DNA from: Dyadobacter jiangsuensis
Lineage (GTDB): Bacteria > Bacteroidota > Bacteroidia > Cytophagales > Spirosomataceae
Assembly: GCF_003014695.1 (NCBI RefSeq)
Contig: NZ_PYAS01000005.1
Span: 248,001 to 312,000, forward strand
Length of the DNA stretch: 64,000 nucleotides
Direction: 5' to 3'
Each line of letters opens with the position of its first letter. Position 1 is the stretch's first letter. The position numbers were made by a program, and so were the translations under genes. Positions 1 through 9,600 of the stretch are shown here, piece after piece. The notes under the pieces are model-generated. The model was not told where the DNA came from and did not search any database. It worked only from the letters and a program-made list of their open reading frames with translations.

Positions 1-1
1 T

Positions 2-1342
2 ATCACCGCGGAAGGCGATATGCTGGCTGCATTGGGCCTGCGTTACGGAAGCGACGAGGGCAATGCATTTGCCGTTGAAATCCATAAAACCGTTGCGCTG
101 GAAGCTTACCGCGGATCGGTTCATACCGCCAAAGAACGCGGTCCGTTTACGATTTTCGATTCGGAAAGAGAGAAAAACAACCCGTTCATCAACCGCCTGA
201 AAGAAGCCGATGCGCAGCTTTATTACGAAATGCTGGAATACGGTCGCCGGAACATCGCATTGCTGACGATCGCACCTACTGGCACGACGAGCTTAATGTC
301 GCAAACGACTTCGGGTATCGAGCCGGTTTTCCTGCCAGTTTATAAAAGAAGAAGAAAAGTCAACCCGAACGACAAGGACGTTCGCGTGGATTTTGTCGAT
401 GAGGTAGGCGATTCGTGGGAGGAATATGTGGTTTTCCATCACCGTTTCAAGGAATGGATGGAGGTTAATGGCTTCGATACCTCTAAAAATTACGCGCAGA
501 AAGACCTCGATGAGCTGGTTAAAAAATCGCCTTACTACAAAGCCACCTCCAATGATGTGGATTACCTCAAAAAGGTGAAAATGCAGGGCGCGATTCAGCA
601 ATGGGTGGACCACTCGATCAGCGTGACCATCAACATGCCGAACGACGTCACCGAAGAACTCGTGGGCGAGTGCTACATGGAAGCCTGGAAAGCGGGTTGC
701 AAAGGCGTTACCGTGTACCGCGACGGCTCACGTTCGGGCGTTTTGATTTCCAATACAGAGAAAAAAGAAGAGCCGAAAGACGGCAGCCCAATGCCGTTCC
801 CGACCGAGCGCCCGCAAACGCTCGAAGCCGACGTAGTACGTTTTCAGAATAAAAAGGATAAATGGATTGCATTCATCGGCCTGATCGACGGACGCCCGTA
901 CGAGATCTTCACCGGTTTTGCCGATGATGAAGACGGTATCCTGATCCCGCGCTGGGTAAATGAAGGTTTGATTATCAAAAACCGGGAAGCCGACGGCAGC
1001 TCGCGCTATGATTTTCAATACAAAAACACACGCGGCTACAAAACCACGATCGAAGGGTTGTCCTACAAATTCAATCCTGAATACTGGAACTACGCGAAGC
1101 TCATTTCCAGCACATTGCGCCATGGAATGCCGATTGAAAAAGTGGTAGACCTGATCAGCAGTCTCCAACTCGACGAAGCGATCAATACCTGGAAAGCCGG
1201 CGTTGCCCGCGCCTTGAAACGTTACATCCCGGATGGTACCGAAGCGGCGAAGCAGAAATGCCAGAACTGCGGCTCGACGAATTTGCTGTACCAGGAAGGA
1301 TGTTTGACGTGCAAGGATTGCGGCTCGTCCAAATGCGGATAA
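2..1342 (+). CDS. nrdJ: Adenosylcobalamin-dependent (class II) ribonucleotide reductase, C-terminal part
   Basis: Class II ribonucleotide reductases use coenzyme B12 to reduce ribonucleotides to deoxyribonucleotides in the cytoplasm. The frame is already open at the window edge, so the start and much of the catalytic domain lie upstream; 446 residues are visible. Seen: APTGTTSLMSQTTSGIEP, the nucleotide/phosphate-binding region typical of class II enzymes, then SVTINMPNDVT, and a cysteine-rich tail with CQNCG and CLTCKDCG. Tails of this kind carry a zinc-ribbon-like element and the redox cysteines that re-reduce the active site. No NrdA/NrdB-type features are seen. An 8-mer inverted repeat array begins a few bases after the stop. 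The family call is firm; the full length cannot be judged. Confidence 0.92.
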   Translation: MTAEGDMLAALGLRYGSDEGNAFAVEIHKTVALEAYRGSVHTAKERGPFTIFDSEREKNNPFINRLKEADAQLYYEMLEYGRRNIALLTIAPTGTTSLMSQTTSGIEPVFLPVYKRRRKVNPNDKDVRVDFVDEVGDSWEEYVVFHHRFKEWMEVNGFDTSKNYAQKDLDELVKKSPYYKATSNDVDYLKKVKMQGAIQQWVDHSISVTINMPNDVTEELVGECYMEAWKAGCKGVTVYRDGSRSGVLISNTEKKEEPKDGSPMPFPTERPQTLEADVVRFQNKKDKWIAFIGLIDGRPYEIFTGFADDEDGILIPRWVNEGLIIKNREADGSSRYDFQYKNTRGYKTTIEGLSYKFNPEYWNYAKLISSTLRHGMPIEKVVDLISSLQLDEAINTWKAGVARALKRYIPDGTEAAKQKCQNCGSTNLLYQEGCLTCKDCGSSKCG

Positions 1343-1350
1343 TTTTTTAA

Positions 1351-1438
1351 TTTTGAATGATTGAATGATTGAATGACCGAATAATTTCTATTCAGTCATT
1401 CAATCATTCAGTCATTCAATCATTCAGTCATTCAAAAT
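1351..1438. repeat. Inverted array of 8-bp repeats (TTGAATGA / TCATTCAA type)
   Basis: About three head-to-tail copies of TTGAATGA are followed, after a few A/T-rich bases, by about six copies of the complementary unit, alternating ATTCAGTC and ATTCAATC. The two arms can fold into a long imperfect hairpin in many registers. It begins just after the nrdJ stop and is not followed by a clear U-run, so it does not look like a simple intrinsic terminator. A second array of the same 8-mer family lies between tssB and tssC (about 56730-56866). Confidence 0.8.
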
Positions 1439-1511
1439 TACTACCACTCACGCTACTCATCTACCGCCTCGCCTGCCCCGGTTCAAAGCATTCACGCTTT
1501 AAACCGACACC

Positions 1512-1742
1512 ATGGTTATTTCGAAAATCCTGATCAGGTACCGCAGAGATAATGCGCTCTCCCAGAAGCAAATGTCCGATTTGCTCGGCGTTTCGCAGGT
1601 AGGTTACCACAAATGGGAAACCGGCACCACCAAAATTGAAATGGAGCATTATTGCCGCATCGCGACGTTGTGTGATGTGAGTTTGCTGGATCTTCTCCCG
1701 CGCGACTGGCAGGAGAAGATCAGGGATGAATTGGGAGTATGA
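1512..1742 (+). CDS. Small XRE/Cro-C1 family helix-turn-helix regulator
   Basis: A 76-residue protein made almost entirely of one Cro/C1-type helix-turn-helix. The core is residues 16-50, with LSQKQMSDLLGVSQVGYHKW covering the two DNA-binding helices and the family-typical W-E-x-G turn after them. There is no ligand or dimerisation domain beyond a short tail, so it probably binds DNA as a dimer through the HTH itself. It follows the 8-mer repeat array downstream of nrdJ and ends 5 nt from the 3' end of convergent purB. Its target is unknown. Confidence 0.75.
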   Translation: MVISKILIRYRRDNALSQKQMSDLLGVSQVGYHKWETGTTKIEMEHYCRIATLCDVSLLDLLPRDWQEKIRDELGV

Positions 1743-1747
1743 CTTCC

Positions 1748-3103
1748 TTAAAAAGTATCTTCTACAACGCCCAGGTAGTTGAATGGGCTCAATGCGCGAA
1801 GTTCTTCCCGTATTTTTTCAGAGACGTCCAGTGTTTCGATGAAACGCGAGATCGAGTCGTGGGTGATTTTTTCGTTGGTGCGCGTCAGCTCTTTCAACGC
1901 CTCGTAAGGCTTCGGATAGCTTTCGCGACGCAGGATCGTCTGGATCGCTTCGGATACTACGGCCCAGTTTTCTTCCAGCTCCGCTTTCAATACCTCGCCA
2001 TTCAATTCTACTTTGCCGAGACCTTTCAACAGGGAGTTCAAGGCGATGGCCAAATGTGCGATAGGCACGCCGATGTTGCGCAACACCGTAGAGTCGGTAA
2101 GGTCGCGTTGCAGGCGTGAAACGGGCAGCTTGGACGCGAAATGCTCGAACAATGCGGATGCAAGGCCCAGGTTACCTTCGGAATTTTCGAAATCGATCGG
2201 GTTCACCTTGTGCGGCATAGCCGATGAACCAACTTCGCCGGCTTTGATTTTCTGTTTGAAATAACCCATTGAAATGTACGTCCACATGTCACGGTTAAGG
2301 TCCGTGAGGATCGTATTGAGGCGTTTCAGGCAGTCGAAAGTAGCGGCCAGGTTGTCGTAATGCTCAATCTGTGTCGTGTGGCGGCTTCTTTTTAATCCCA
2401 ACCCTTCTACAAAATGGTGGCCGAATGCCATCCAGTCCTGCTTCGGATAAGCGACGTGGTGCGCGTTGAAGTTACCGGTAGCGCCACCGAATTTCGCCGA
2501 ATGTGGGATTTTATCGAGCATTTCGAGCTGGCGTTCCAGACGTTCCACAAAAACCAAGAACTCCTTACCCACGCGTGTAGGCGACGCAGGTTGCCCGTGC
2601 GTGAACGCGAGCATCGGCACATTCTTCCATTCGATCGACATTCTTTTCAACACAAAAAGCACCTGGCGGAATAATGGCTTAATCTGCCGCTCCATCGCGT
2701 CTTTCAGTGAAAGCGGGATCGCCGTGTTGTTGATATCCTGGGAAGTGAGACCGAAGTGAATAAATTCCTGGTAAGATTCGATGCCCAGCTTCTCGAATTG
2801 CTCCTTAATGAAGTACTCGACAGCCTTTACATCGTGGTTGGTCACCTTTTCGATGTCCTTTATATGCAGCGCGTCAGCCTCGCTGAAATCCTCATAGATT
2901 TTGCGCAGCGACGCGTATTTCTTCTTGTCAAATTCTGATAGCTGAGGGAGGGGGATTTCGCAGAGTGCAATGAAATACTCGATTTCCACATACACCCGGT
3001 AATAAATCAGGGCATATTCCGAGAAATAAGCCGAAAGTTCAGATACTTGTTTGTAATAACGGCCATCAACCGGAGAGATCGCCGTAAGCTGATTTAATGA
3101 CAT
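1748..3103 (-). CDS. purB: Adenylosuccinate lyase
   Basis: PurB removes fumarate from adenylosuccinate and from SAICAR, two steps of purine nucleotide synthesis. The fumarase/aspartase-superfamily signature SSAMPHKVNPIDFENSEGN is intact around residues 294-312 and contains the mobile loop with the catalytic serine. The N-terminus reads LTAISPVDGRY, as in E. coli-type PurB. I chose the ATG at 3103 (451 residues) over a TTG three codons upstream because it matches the usual N-terminus. A TAACTTTG -7-like box lies about 30 nt upstream. The gene is convergent with the small XRE gene (5-nt gap) and divergent from the aquaporin gene. Confidence 0.95.
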   Translation of the reverse strand: MSLNQLTAISPVDGRYYKQVSELSAYFSEYALIYYRVYVEIEYFIALCEIPLPQLSEFDKKKYASLRKIYEDFSEADALHIKDIEKVTNHDVKAVEYFIKEQFEKLGIESYQEFIHFGLTSQDINNTAIPLSLKDAMERQIKPLFRQVLFVLKRMSIEWKNVPMLAFTHGQPASPTRVGKEFLVFVERLERQLEMLDKIPHSAKFGGATGNFNAHHVAYPKQDWMAFGHHFVEGLGLKRSRHTTQIEHYDNLAATFDCLKRLNTILTDLNRDMWTYISMGYFKQKIKAGEVGSSAMPHKVNPIDFENSEGNLGLASALFEHFASKLPVSRLQRDLTDSTVLRNIGVPIAHLAIALNSLLKGLGKVELNGEVLKAELEENWAVVSEAIQTILRRESYPKPYEALKELTRTNEKITHDSISRFIETLDVSEKIREELRALSPFNYLGVVEDTF

Positions 3104-3132
3104 GATTTTCAATACAAAAATTGATTATCAGG

Positions 3133-3140
3133 CAAAGTTA
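3133..3140 (-). promoter_or_regulatory. Candidate -7 box of purB
   Basis: On the minus strand this reads TAACTTTG, a full match to the Bacteroidota -7 consensus TAnnTTTG. It sits about 30 nt before the purB ATG in the divergent purB/aquaporin spacer. A clear -33 TTG at the usual spacing was not found, so the call rests on the -7 match and its position. Confidence 0.4.
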
Positions 3141-3257
3141 GCAGAATTCACGGTCCTAAAATGGTAAAACCGAAACGAAAAATTCTTTTTGGGATTGGAA
3201 ATAGAAATTATAAAACTATTCGCATATTCGTTTACTAACCTTGATTATACCTAGCAC

Positions 3258-3998
3258 ATGCAGCCTTCGCCTTTCATTGGAGAATTAGTCGGAACAATGG
3301 TCCTTATTTTGTTAGGCAACGGCGTAGTCGCCAATGTCGTGTTGAAAAAAACCAAAGGCGAGAGCGGCGGCTGGATCGTCATTACGGCTGGATGGGCATT
3401 TGCGGTGATGTTCGGGGTGTTCACGGCCAATGCGTTCGGCAGCGCGGCTGCGCATCTGAATCCCGCGGTAACCGTGGGCTTTGCGGTACTTCAAAATGAT
3501 TACAGCCTTGTTTCAACTTTCATTCCGGCTCAGCTGATCGGCGCATTCCTGGGCGCTGTGCTGGTATGGCTGCAATATCTGCCGCACTGGGGCGCCACCG
3601 AAGATGGCGGGTCCAAGCTGGCTTGTTTCTCAACCGGTCCTGCCATTAAAAGTACCGGCGCTAATTTTCTGAGTGAATTTATCGCAACGATTATACTGAT
3701 CGTCGGCATTGTAGCTATTGGCTACGCCGGCACTTCCGATCCCGAAAAAGGAGGTATTCCGTCCGGTGTGGCGCCTTACCTGGTGGGTATGCTTGTTTGG
3801 AGCATCGGTTTATCCCTCGGCGGCACCACCGGCTACGCGATCAACCCCGTACGCGACCTGGGGCCGCGCATCGCGCACGCCATTCTGCCTATCCCAAACA
3901 AAGGAAGCTCCGATTGGGGTTACGGCTGGATCCCCGTTGTGGCCCCCATTGCGGGAGCCATCATCGGTGGACTGATTTTGCGTAGTTTCTCTTTCTGA
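3258..3998 (+). CDS. glpF: MIP-family channel, aquaglyceroporin (glycerol uptake facilitator type)
   Basis: A 246-residue inner-membrane channel of the major intrinsic protein family, usual length for the family. Both half-helix motifs are visible: HLNPAV at residues 66-71 and NPVRDLGPR at 196-204. The Asp after the second Arg (D200) is typical of glycerol-conducting members rather than strict water channels, so passive uptake of glycerol or other small polyols is the likely job. Six hydrophobic segments surround the motifs. No glycerol kinase or glycerol-3-phosphate dehydrogenase is adjacent. It is divergent from purB and ends one base before the 3' end of the convergent alpha-2-macroglobulin gene. 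Exact substrate is inferred. Confidence 0.85.
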   Translation: MQPSPFIGELVGTMVLILLGNGVVANVVLKKTKGESGGWIVITAGWAFAVMFGVFTANAFGSAAAHLNPAVTVGFAVLQNDYSLVSTFIPAQLIGAFLGAVLVWLQYLPHWGATEDGGSKLACFSTGPAIKSTGANFLSEFIATIILIVGIVAIGYAGTSDPEKGGIPSGVAPYLVGMLVWSIGLSLGGTTGYAINPVRDLGPRIAHAILPIPNKGSSDWGYGWIPVVAPIAGAIIGGLILRSFSF

Positions 3999-3999
3999 T

Positions 4000-6900
4000 T
4001 TATTCAACCGTGATTTTACCGCCGCCTGAATAGCTGCGGTATTCGCCCCGGTACATTGCGTCCGCCGCTGCCGGCCCAATCGTAAATGTGCCTTTGGCTA
4101 CGATTCGCACCTGATAGTAGAAGGTTCGTGGCTGGCCATCGGCATTGGTGAAGAAATGAATGCGGTCGTCGCGGATATCGTAGTATTCCGGAACGGCTGC
4201 ATTGGTGATCCACGGCATATCGCGCGGCTCGGTAATCCTCGGGTTTTCGATTTCAAAGCCTGCGGGCAGCAGATCGGTGACGACGATGTCCTCTACGGGC
4301 AGGCCATTAGTGCTGTTGAGTGTCAGTTTCACTACCACCAGATCGTTCTGATGAAAAGTTTGCACCGGCTGTCCATTACGTGTCAGGAACTGGCGGCGGA
4401 TACTGATCCCCTGATCCTCCTCTGTGTAGCTTCCCGTCGCCGACATGCCGTCCGTCTGCGCGAACCAATACAAATCGCCTTTACCTTGCGTTTTGACCAG
4501 CAGTTTTTGGTTCAAAATGCCTTTTGAAATCTTCAACTCCTTACCTGAAAACTGGCCGAGCGACTTTCCATTGGCCGAAACGGAAGCTGTTACTGTCGAG
4601 TTGGCTGTCTTTTTCGCCAGTTTACCCAGAGCCAGCACCGCAAATGCCGCTTCCTGCGTATTGAGATACGAAGCTGATTGAATGGCTAGTGAAAGCTGTC
4701 GGCCCAATACGGGGATTTGTGTATTGGAAGGATCCGATTCAATTAATGTATTCAAAACCAGAGACATATTCCGCAGCGGCGAGGAATAGCTGTTGTCATA
4801 GTAATGCCCGGCGTTTTCAGGAACATACTTTTTAGGTAGCAACGCATTGAAACTCCGGGCATCGCCCGCGAGCTGGAATGCCCCCGCGAGCAGGTATTGG
4901 GAATCCTGCGTGAGCAAATGCGGATTTTGCTTGTAATAATTCATCGATGCGCGATTCGGGTGACCGTTCAGTGCCAGCACATAAAGCGAATAAATGGCTT
5001 CACGACGAGCGACGGTCTTTTTGGTCTGCGTACCTTTCGGCTGCCCTTCGTAGGCTAATCCGTTGTTGGTACTCGCAATCACGACTTCCTTATTGGCCGT
5101 CGAGCCACTTTGTGCTGTCAGGTATTCGACCGCACGGCTCAGCGTTTTGGCATTAACTTCAAAACCTGCCCGCCGCGCCTCTTCCAGGAAATGAACCGCG
5201 TAGGCAGTGGCCCACCAGTCTTCGAGCTGCGCACCTGGCCACATGCCCATACCTCCGTTGAAAAGCTGCTGCGATTCCACTTTACGAATGGCCTGCTGCA
5301 CGTTGGTCATCGGATTAAAGTCACTTTCGCCGCTTCTGACCGTGTAAACCGGCGCCGCCATGGCTTTGGTAAGGTCTGCGAAGTAAATTTGCGGGAACGC
5401 CTTGGAAACCGTTTGTTCCAGGCAACCATAAGGATAGCCGAGCAGTGTCGATAATGCCTTTCCTCCGCCTTGTGCCAGCGGCGAACGGCTCAATACGATC
5501 TGACTGCTGCTTGTGGCAGGGATAAACGAGGATTTAAGGTCGATCAGCCCTTGTTTATCGCCAGCAATAAGGCCGGATGTACTGGTTTTCAGCAATGGCG
5601 ATGCGGGGCGAACTGTAATTTCGGTCTGATTGACGAACGTTTCTTTAAATGCATTCACCTTTACCACCACCTTCCCGATGCCGATGGCCGTCGCGGCTTT
5701 TACCGCAAACATAGCGCGACTTTCTTTTCCGGCCGGTATTGTAATATTTTGGGTAACTGGTGCCGCACCTGCTGCCAGCGGGCCCGAGAGTTGGACGGAA
5801 ACTGTCGCTGTTGTCGCTTTCGCTTCGGTATTGCTGACGTTGACAGGCAAAACCAGCTCGTCGCCCGGACTCAGGAACCGCGGCAGGCCGGCGCTGATTA
5901 CGATCGGGTCGGCTACTTTCATATTTTTGGTAGCCGAACCGAATGCATTATCCTTGTAAGCAACGGCCATAATGCGCAAGTCGCCGCTAAATTGCGGGAT
6001 ATTGACATCGAAAGTCACATCGCCGCTGCCATTTGCTTTCAACTGGCCGCTCCAAAACGACACGAGCTCGGTACGGCCATTACTCAGCGGATTGATTCTC
6101 CTTTCCAGATCATATCCGTCACCACCGGAGGTCGACGTTCCTGAAACAGTCAGTTCAGGAAAAAGCTGGGCGTACAAATCATGACTGGCAACTTCCAATG
6201 CCCGTTTTTGATAGAAATGTCCGTGAATATCCGGTGTTTTGGAGTTTTTGATCTGCAAAATACCCTCATCCACCACAGCCAGCGTCACTTCCGCATTCGC
6301 CTCGGTTTTGATACGTATCTGCTGCTTCATCTTCGACCGGGATTTTTCAACGGCTGTAATAGCCACATTCAGTTTCCGGTCAGGATCTTCCACCAAAATG
6401 GGCTGGTAGCCGTGTGCCACCGTGAGCGGCATATCCGACGCGTCCAGCGGCCGGATGAGCGTCGCCGTAACAAATACGTTTGGCAAATGCTCTTCTTTAA
6501 TTTTGAAGGTCAATTCAGCCGCCTTTTTCTCGGTTGTCAGAATGTGCTGTTCCAGCACGTTGTTACGCTCCACAGTTACGAGCAGTCGTCCGTCAAACGG
6601 CGTTTTGAACAATACTTTCGCCGATTCGCCGGTTTTGTAGCGGTCCTTATCGGTTTCCATCAACACCCGGCCTTCGTTACTTACTTCGAAAGACGAATAC
6701 TGGGTGTAACCGTAGCCGTAAGCATAGAAATTCGCGAGCGTATAATGCGCCGCTCCCGGACGTCGCACGCGTACCTCATACTCGCCCGAAACCGTTGGCA
6801 CGTACCGGAACGTACCTTTTCCACCGGAAAGCGTCAGTTTATTGGAATACACCAGTTTCTCACTCTTCCGCGAAGTGTATTGCAAACGATCATACTTCTT

Positions 6901-9459
6901 TTCCACGACGGTCTGGTATTCCAGCCGCACCACTTCGATGCTCGCTGTTGCGCCATTCTGCAATGCGCCGCTCTTGCCTACCCCTACAATATCAACCGGA
7001 ACCGGCGCATTGGTACCAACGTAGGCATCCGGCAGGCGGATTCCGTAAAATACCGGCTGCGTATACACGTCGAAGCGTTGCAACCTGTTGACAGGCCGCC
7101 CGTTTTCATCAAAAACGGTTACGTAAATCTTCCCTTCGAGTACGCCGATGTCCTGTAAACCAGACAATAATGTAAACTGCTCATTCGCTTGTCCCTGCTC
7201 ATTGGTGGTACCGTGGCGACTGTCGCGCTCGAAAGTAGTTTCGGCCGGGATGTCAAACGTGTATTCCGGGAAACCTTTGGCCGAAAAGCCTTTTCGCTGC
7301 AACTGGAAATCCATTTCGTAGGTGCGGTTGCTTGCAGGAGGGCCAAATAAATTCGTGGCAGTAGCAGTAAGTGATACTTTCTGCCCCGAGACATAATCTT
7401 TGGCCGCCCCACTAAGATCGACTTTGATACGATCGGGCATGAACTCCTCCACACTCACCGCTTGCGACCCCAGCAGCACTTCATTCCCATTGTACACTTC
7501 GAGAATATAGGTACCTGTGAGCACACCGGCGTCAAGCGGAATTTCGGATTCTATCGCCCCCTGGTCATTGGTGATCTTGCGCCATGTGCGGAATTCGCGG
7601 CCATTCGGAGTTAACAACCGCAGTTTCAATGGCACCTTTCCTGCGGTTTTCCAATCCTGCGTCCGCAGTACCGTGTTGAAATGCATGGTTTCACCCGGAC
7701 GATAAATGTCACGCTGGCCGTAAATGAAAACCTGATAACCCGACGCATTATCCCTCAAACCTTCCACATCGAACCGCGAGGTCAGCACCTGAGTGTCTTC
7801 CAGCAGCAAGTAATTGAAATCATCCTCCGAGCTCGCGGTAATCATCGCTATTTTAAAGCCCGGTGCCTTTTCGCTTAACTTATCAACATGCGCAATGCCA
7901 TCGCCATCGGTCTTGACCGTGTGTACCGTCTGATTGTTGGAGCTTACGAGCGTCAATTCAAGATCTTTGATCGGGTCATTGGTTTTAATGGAATTCGCAA
8001 AAACCCATAATTCATCTTTGCCCTGCTTGGCAATGAGGCCGATATCGGAAATGGAGACCAGCTTGGTTGCACCGAGGTATGCTTCTTCCTCCGAATTCAC
8101 TGCCACCAGATATACTCCCTGCCGTTTGTTATCGTCTGGTAATGCGATGTTCAATGCGGATACGCCCTTACTTTTAGATAGATTCCCGGTCTCGACTGTC
8201 TTGTTCACGATCACGTCGCTCAGCTGGCTTTCCCGGTCGTCGCTGTAATTGAAATTACCCGTCGGCTGCCAGTCGTCACCCACGTATGCATAGTCGCTCC
8301 AACGGTTGTTGTGGATATAATGCAGGATATTATTGGCGTAAAGCTTCGAAATGCGCACCTGCACCTTCGGTACATTCACAATATTGACACCGATATTCCG
8401 AGAACTTTTGGAAGACAAATACAGCCCCTTTTTGTTCGCGAAGGAGATTGCCGCAGGCATTTTGCCAAAAAACAGGTCTCGGGAAACTTCTTCTTCCAAA
8501 TTCTGCCCCAGAATCCCTTTCAGAGATTGTTTCAGTTGCAGCACATAAGTTTCCGTTTCGTTGAAATTCCCCCTAAGAATGAAGCCATTCTCCGTCGGTT
8601 CCGTTTCTACCGCCGCTTCGGGATTTACAGTGAAACTGCCGGCAATGCTTTCCTTGTCAAGCTCCTGTGTGGTCACGATCCGCGCATAACCCGCATTGTT
8701 ATCAAAACCGGTTTTAATATCCACCACTTCCAAATGCAGCGGCGACGGAATACTCACGGTTCTCGACAATGCTTCCTGGCTGCTGTACGAAGTGTTCTGC
8801 ACTTTCACTCCCTTGTCTATCGCAATGCTGACCGGCGTTTCATTATTATCCGCGTTGCCTACCTTGGCAAGCGCCAGCGTCACCGACGATTCGTCCTGCG
8901 AAGGCAGCACCCTGTAATCCAATGTTTGACTTCCTGATAAAACCTTCAATTTTTCAGCCACATTCTGCCCATTCACCGGATAGTTGAAATGCAATCGCAG
9001 CCGGGCCTCCTGCCTGCCTGATTCCTGTGATAATGTCCACCAGCTTTCCGTTTCGACGAGCTGTAAATACGGCGTGTGGAAGGAGATCGGGTCTTGGGAA
9101 AGTTTGTATTTCTTGTCCTTATCCGTTTTTTCAGTGATCAGGTCCGTCAGCTGCGCCTTATAGGACGTAGCAGCTCCAAACCCCGCGACGGGCGAAAACA
9201 CGAGCTCATTCGGCGCGGTCCATTTGAACTTACCCCGAACAGCCGGCTCGAACGTCACATATTGCGTCGAGTCCCAGTTGTTCAGCTCGGCCGTCGTAAC
9301 GAGGTCTTTGTTGAACGTAAATACCAGATTTTGCGATTGCCCTACCTCTTCCGTGAAGTTGGTACCCGCGACGCGGATTTCATTGAAGGAAGAACAGCTA
9401 CTGAAAACCCAGACAAAAAAGAGGAAGCAAAAAGAACTTAGGATGGCAGTCTTTTTCAT
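4000..9459 (-). CDS. Bacterial alpha-2-macroglobulin family lipoprotein
   Basis: A very large (1819-residue) envelope protein. Residues 1-22 are a lipoprotein signal peptide with a lipobox ending SSC at Cys22, so it is probably lipid-anchored in the periplasm or outer membrane. The middle carries macroglobulin-like beta domains. The thioester motif PYGCLEQ is intact, with the reactive Cys at about residue 1346, followed by the alpha-helical thioester domain and a C-terminal receptor-binding-like domain. Such proteins are thought to trap attacking proteases through the thioester, as a periplasmic defence. In proteobacteria the gene often sits beside pbpC; no penicillin-binding protein gene is here. 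A hairpin with a U-run ends about 14 nt upstream of the start codon. Confidence 0.9.
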   Translation of the reverse strand: MKKTAILSSFCFLFFVWVFSSCSSFNEIRVAGTNFTEEVGQSQNLVFTFNKDLVTTAELNNWDSTQYVTFEPAVRGKFKWTAPNELVFSPVAGFGAATSYKAQLTDLITEKTDKDKKYKLSQDPISFHTPYLQLVETESWWTLSQESGRQEARLRLHFNYPVNGQNVAEKLKVLSGSQTLDYRVLPSQDESSVTLALAKVGNADNNETPVSIAIDKGVKVQNTSYSSQEALSRTVSIPSPLHLEVVDIKTGFDNNAGYARIVTTQELDKESIAGSFTVNPEAAVETEPTENGFILRGNFNETETYVLQLKQSLKGILGQNLEEEVSRDLFFGKMPAAISFANKKGLYLSSKSSRNIGVNIVNVPKVQVRISKLYANNILHYIHNNRWSDYAYVGDDWQPTGNFNYSDDRESQLSDVIVNKTVETGNLSKSKGVSALNIALPDDNKRQGVYLVAVNSEEEAYLGATKLVSISDIGLIAKQGKDELWVFANSIKTNDPIKDLELTLVSSNNQTVHTVKTDGDGIAHVDKLSEKAPGFKIAMITASSEDDFNYLLLEDTQVLTSRFDVEGLRDNASGYQVFIYGQRDIYRPGETMHFNTVLRTQDWKTAGKVPLKLRLLTPNGREFRTWRKITNDQGAIESEIPLDAGVLTGTYILEVYNGNEVLLGSQAVSVEEFMPDRIKVDLSGAAKDYVSGQKVSLTATATNLFGPPASNRTYEMDFQLQRKGFSAKGFPEYTFDIPAETTFERDSRHGTTNEQGQANEQFTLLSGLQDIGVLEGKIYVTVFDENGRPVNRLQRFDVYTQPVFYGIRLPDAYVGTNAPVPVDIVGVGKSGALQNGATASIEVVRLEYQTVVEKKYDRLQYTSRKSEKLVYSNKLTLSGGKGTFRYVPTVSGEYEVRVRRPGAAHYTLANFYAYGYGYTQYSSFEVSNEGRVLMETDKDRYKTGESAKVLFKTPFDGRLLVTVERNNVLEQHILTTEKKAAELTFKIKEEHLPNVFVTATLIRPLDASDMPLTVAHGYQPILVEDPDRKLNVAITAVEKSRSKMKQQIRIKTEANAEVTLAVVDEGILQIKNSKTPDIHGHFYQKRALEVASHDLYAQLFPELTVSGTSTSGGDGYDLERRINPLSNGRTELVSFWSGQLKANGSGDVTFDVNIPQFSGDLRIMAVAYKDNAFGSATKNMKVADPIVISAGLPRFLSPGDELVLPVNVSNTEAKATTATVSVQLSGPLAAGAAPVTQNITIPAGKESRAMFAVKAATAIGIGKVVVKVNAFKETFVNQTEITVRPASPLLKTSTSGLIAGDKQGLIDLKSSFIPATSSSQIVLSRSPLAQGGGKALSTLLGYPYGCLEQTVSKAFPQIYFADLTKAMAAPVYTVRSGESDFNPMTNVQQAIRKVESQQLFNGGMGMWPGAQLEDWWATAYAVHFLEEARRAGFEVNAKTLSRAVEYLTAQSGSTANKEVVIASTNNGLAYEGQPKGTQTKKTVARREAIYSLYVLALNGHPNRASMNYYKQNPHLLTQDSQYLLAGAFQLAGDARSFNALLPKKYVPENAGHYYDNSYSSPLRNMSLVLNTLIESDPSNTQIPVLGRQLSLAIQSASYLNTQEAAFAVLALGKLAKKTANSTVTASVSANGKSLGQFSGKELKISKGILNQKLLVKTQGKGDLYWFAQTDGMSATGSYTEEDQGISIRRQFLTRNGQPVQTFHQNDLVVVKLTLNSTNGLPVEDIVVTDLLPAGFEIENPRITEPRDMPWITNAAVPEYYDIRDDRIHFFTNADGQPRTFYYQVRIVAKGTFTIGPAAADAMYRGEYRSYSGGGKITVE

Positions 9460-9471
9460 AGGAAAGCAGAT

Positions 9472-9508
9472 ATAAAAAACGGATGATTTTTGTAACCAAA
9501 ACCATCCG
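9472..9508 (-). terminator. Hairpin with U-run between ispH and the alpha-2-macroglobulin gene
   Basis: Read on the minus strand: stem CGGATGGTTTT / AAAATCATCCG (9508-9498 and 9490-9480), loop of about 7 nt, then six U (9479-9474). It fits an intrinsic terminator for ispH, although it lies about 90 nt after that stop codon. It ends only about 14 nt before the alpha-2-macroglobulin ATG at 9459, so it could instead act as an attenuator in that gene's leader. Confidence 0.6.
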
Positions 9509-9600
9509 CCTAAATTAAACTATACAAGTTAATTCGCTCTTAATAACCTCTTTCAAATGATTCAACGGTGTCCCTGCCAGATTTAGCGGTAACCGTTACC

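Noticed and set aside
5470-7158. Long frames antisense to the alpha-2-macroglobulin gene
   Set aside because: They lie entirely within a gene with an intact signal peptide and thioester motif and show no domain of their own.
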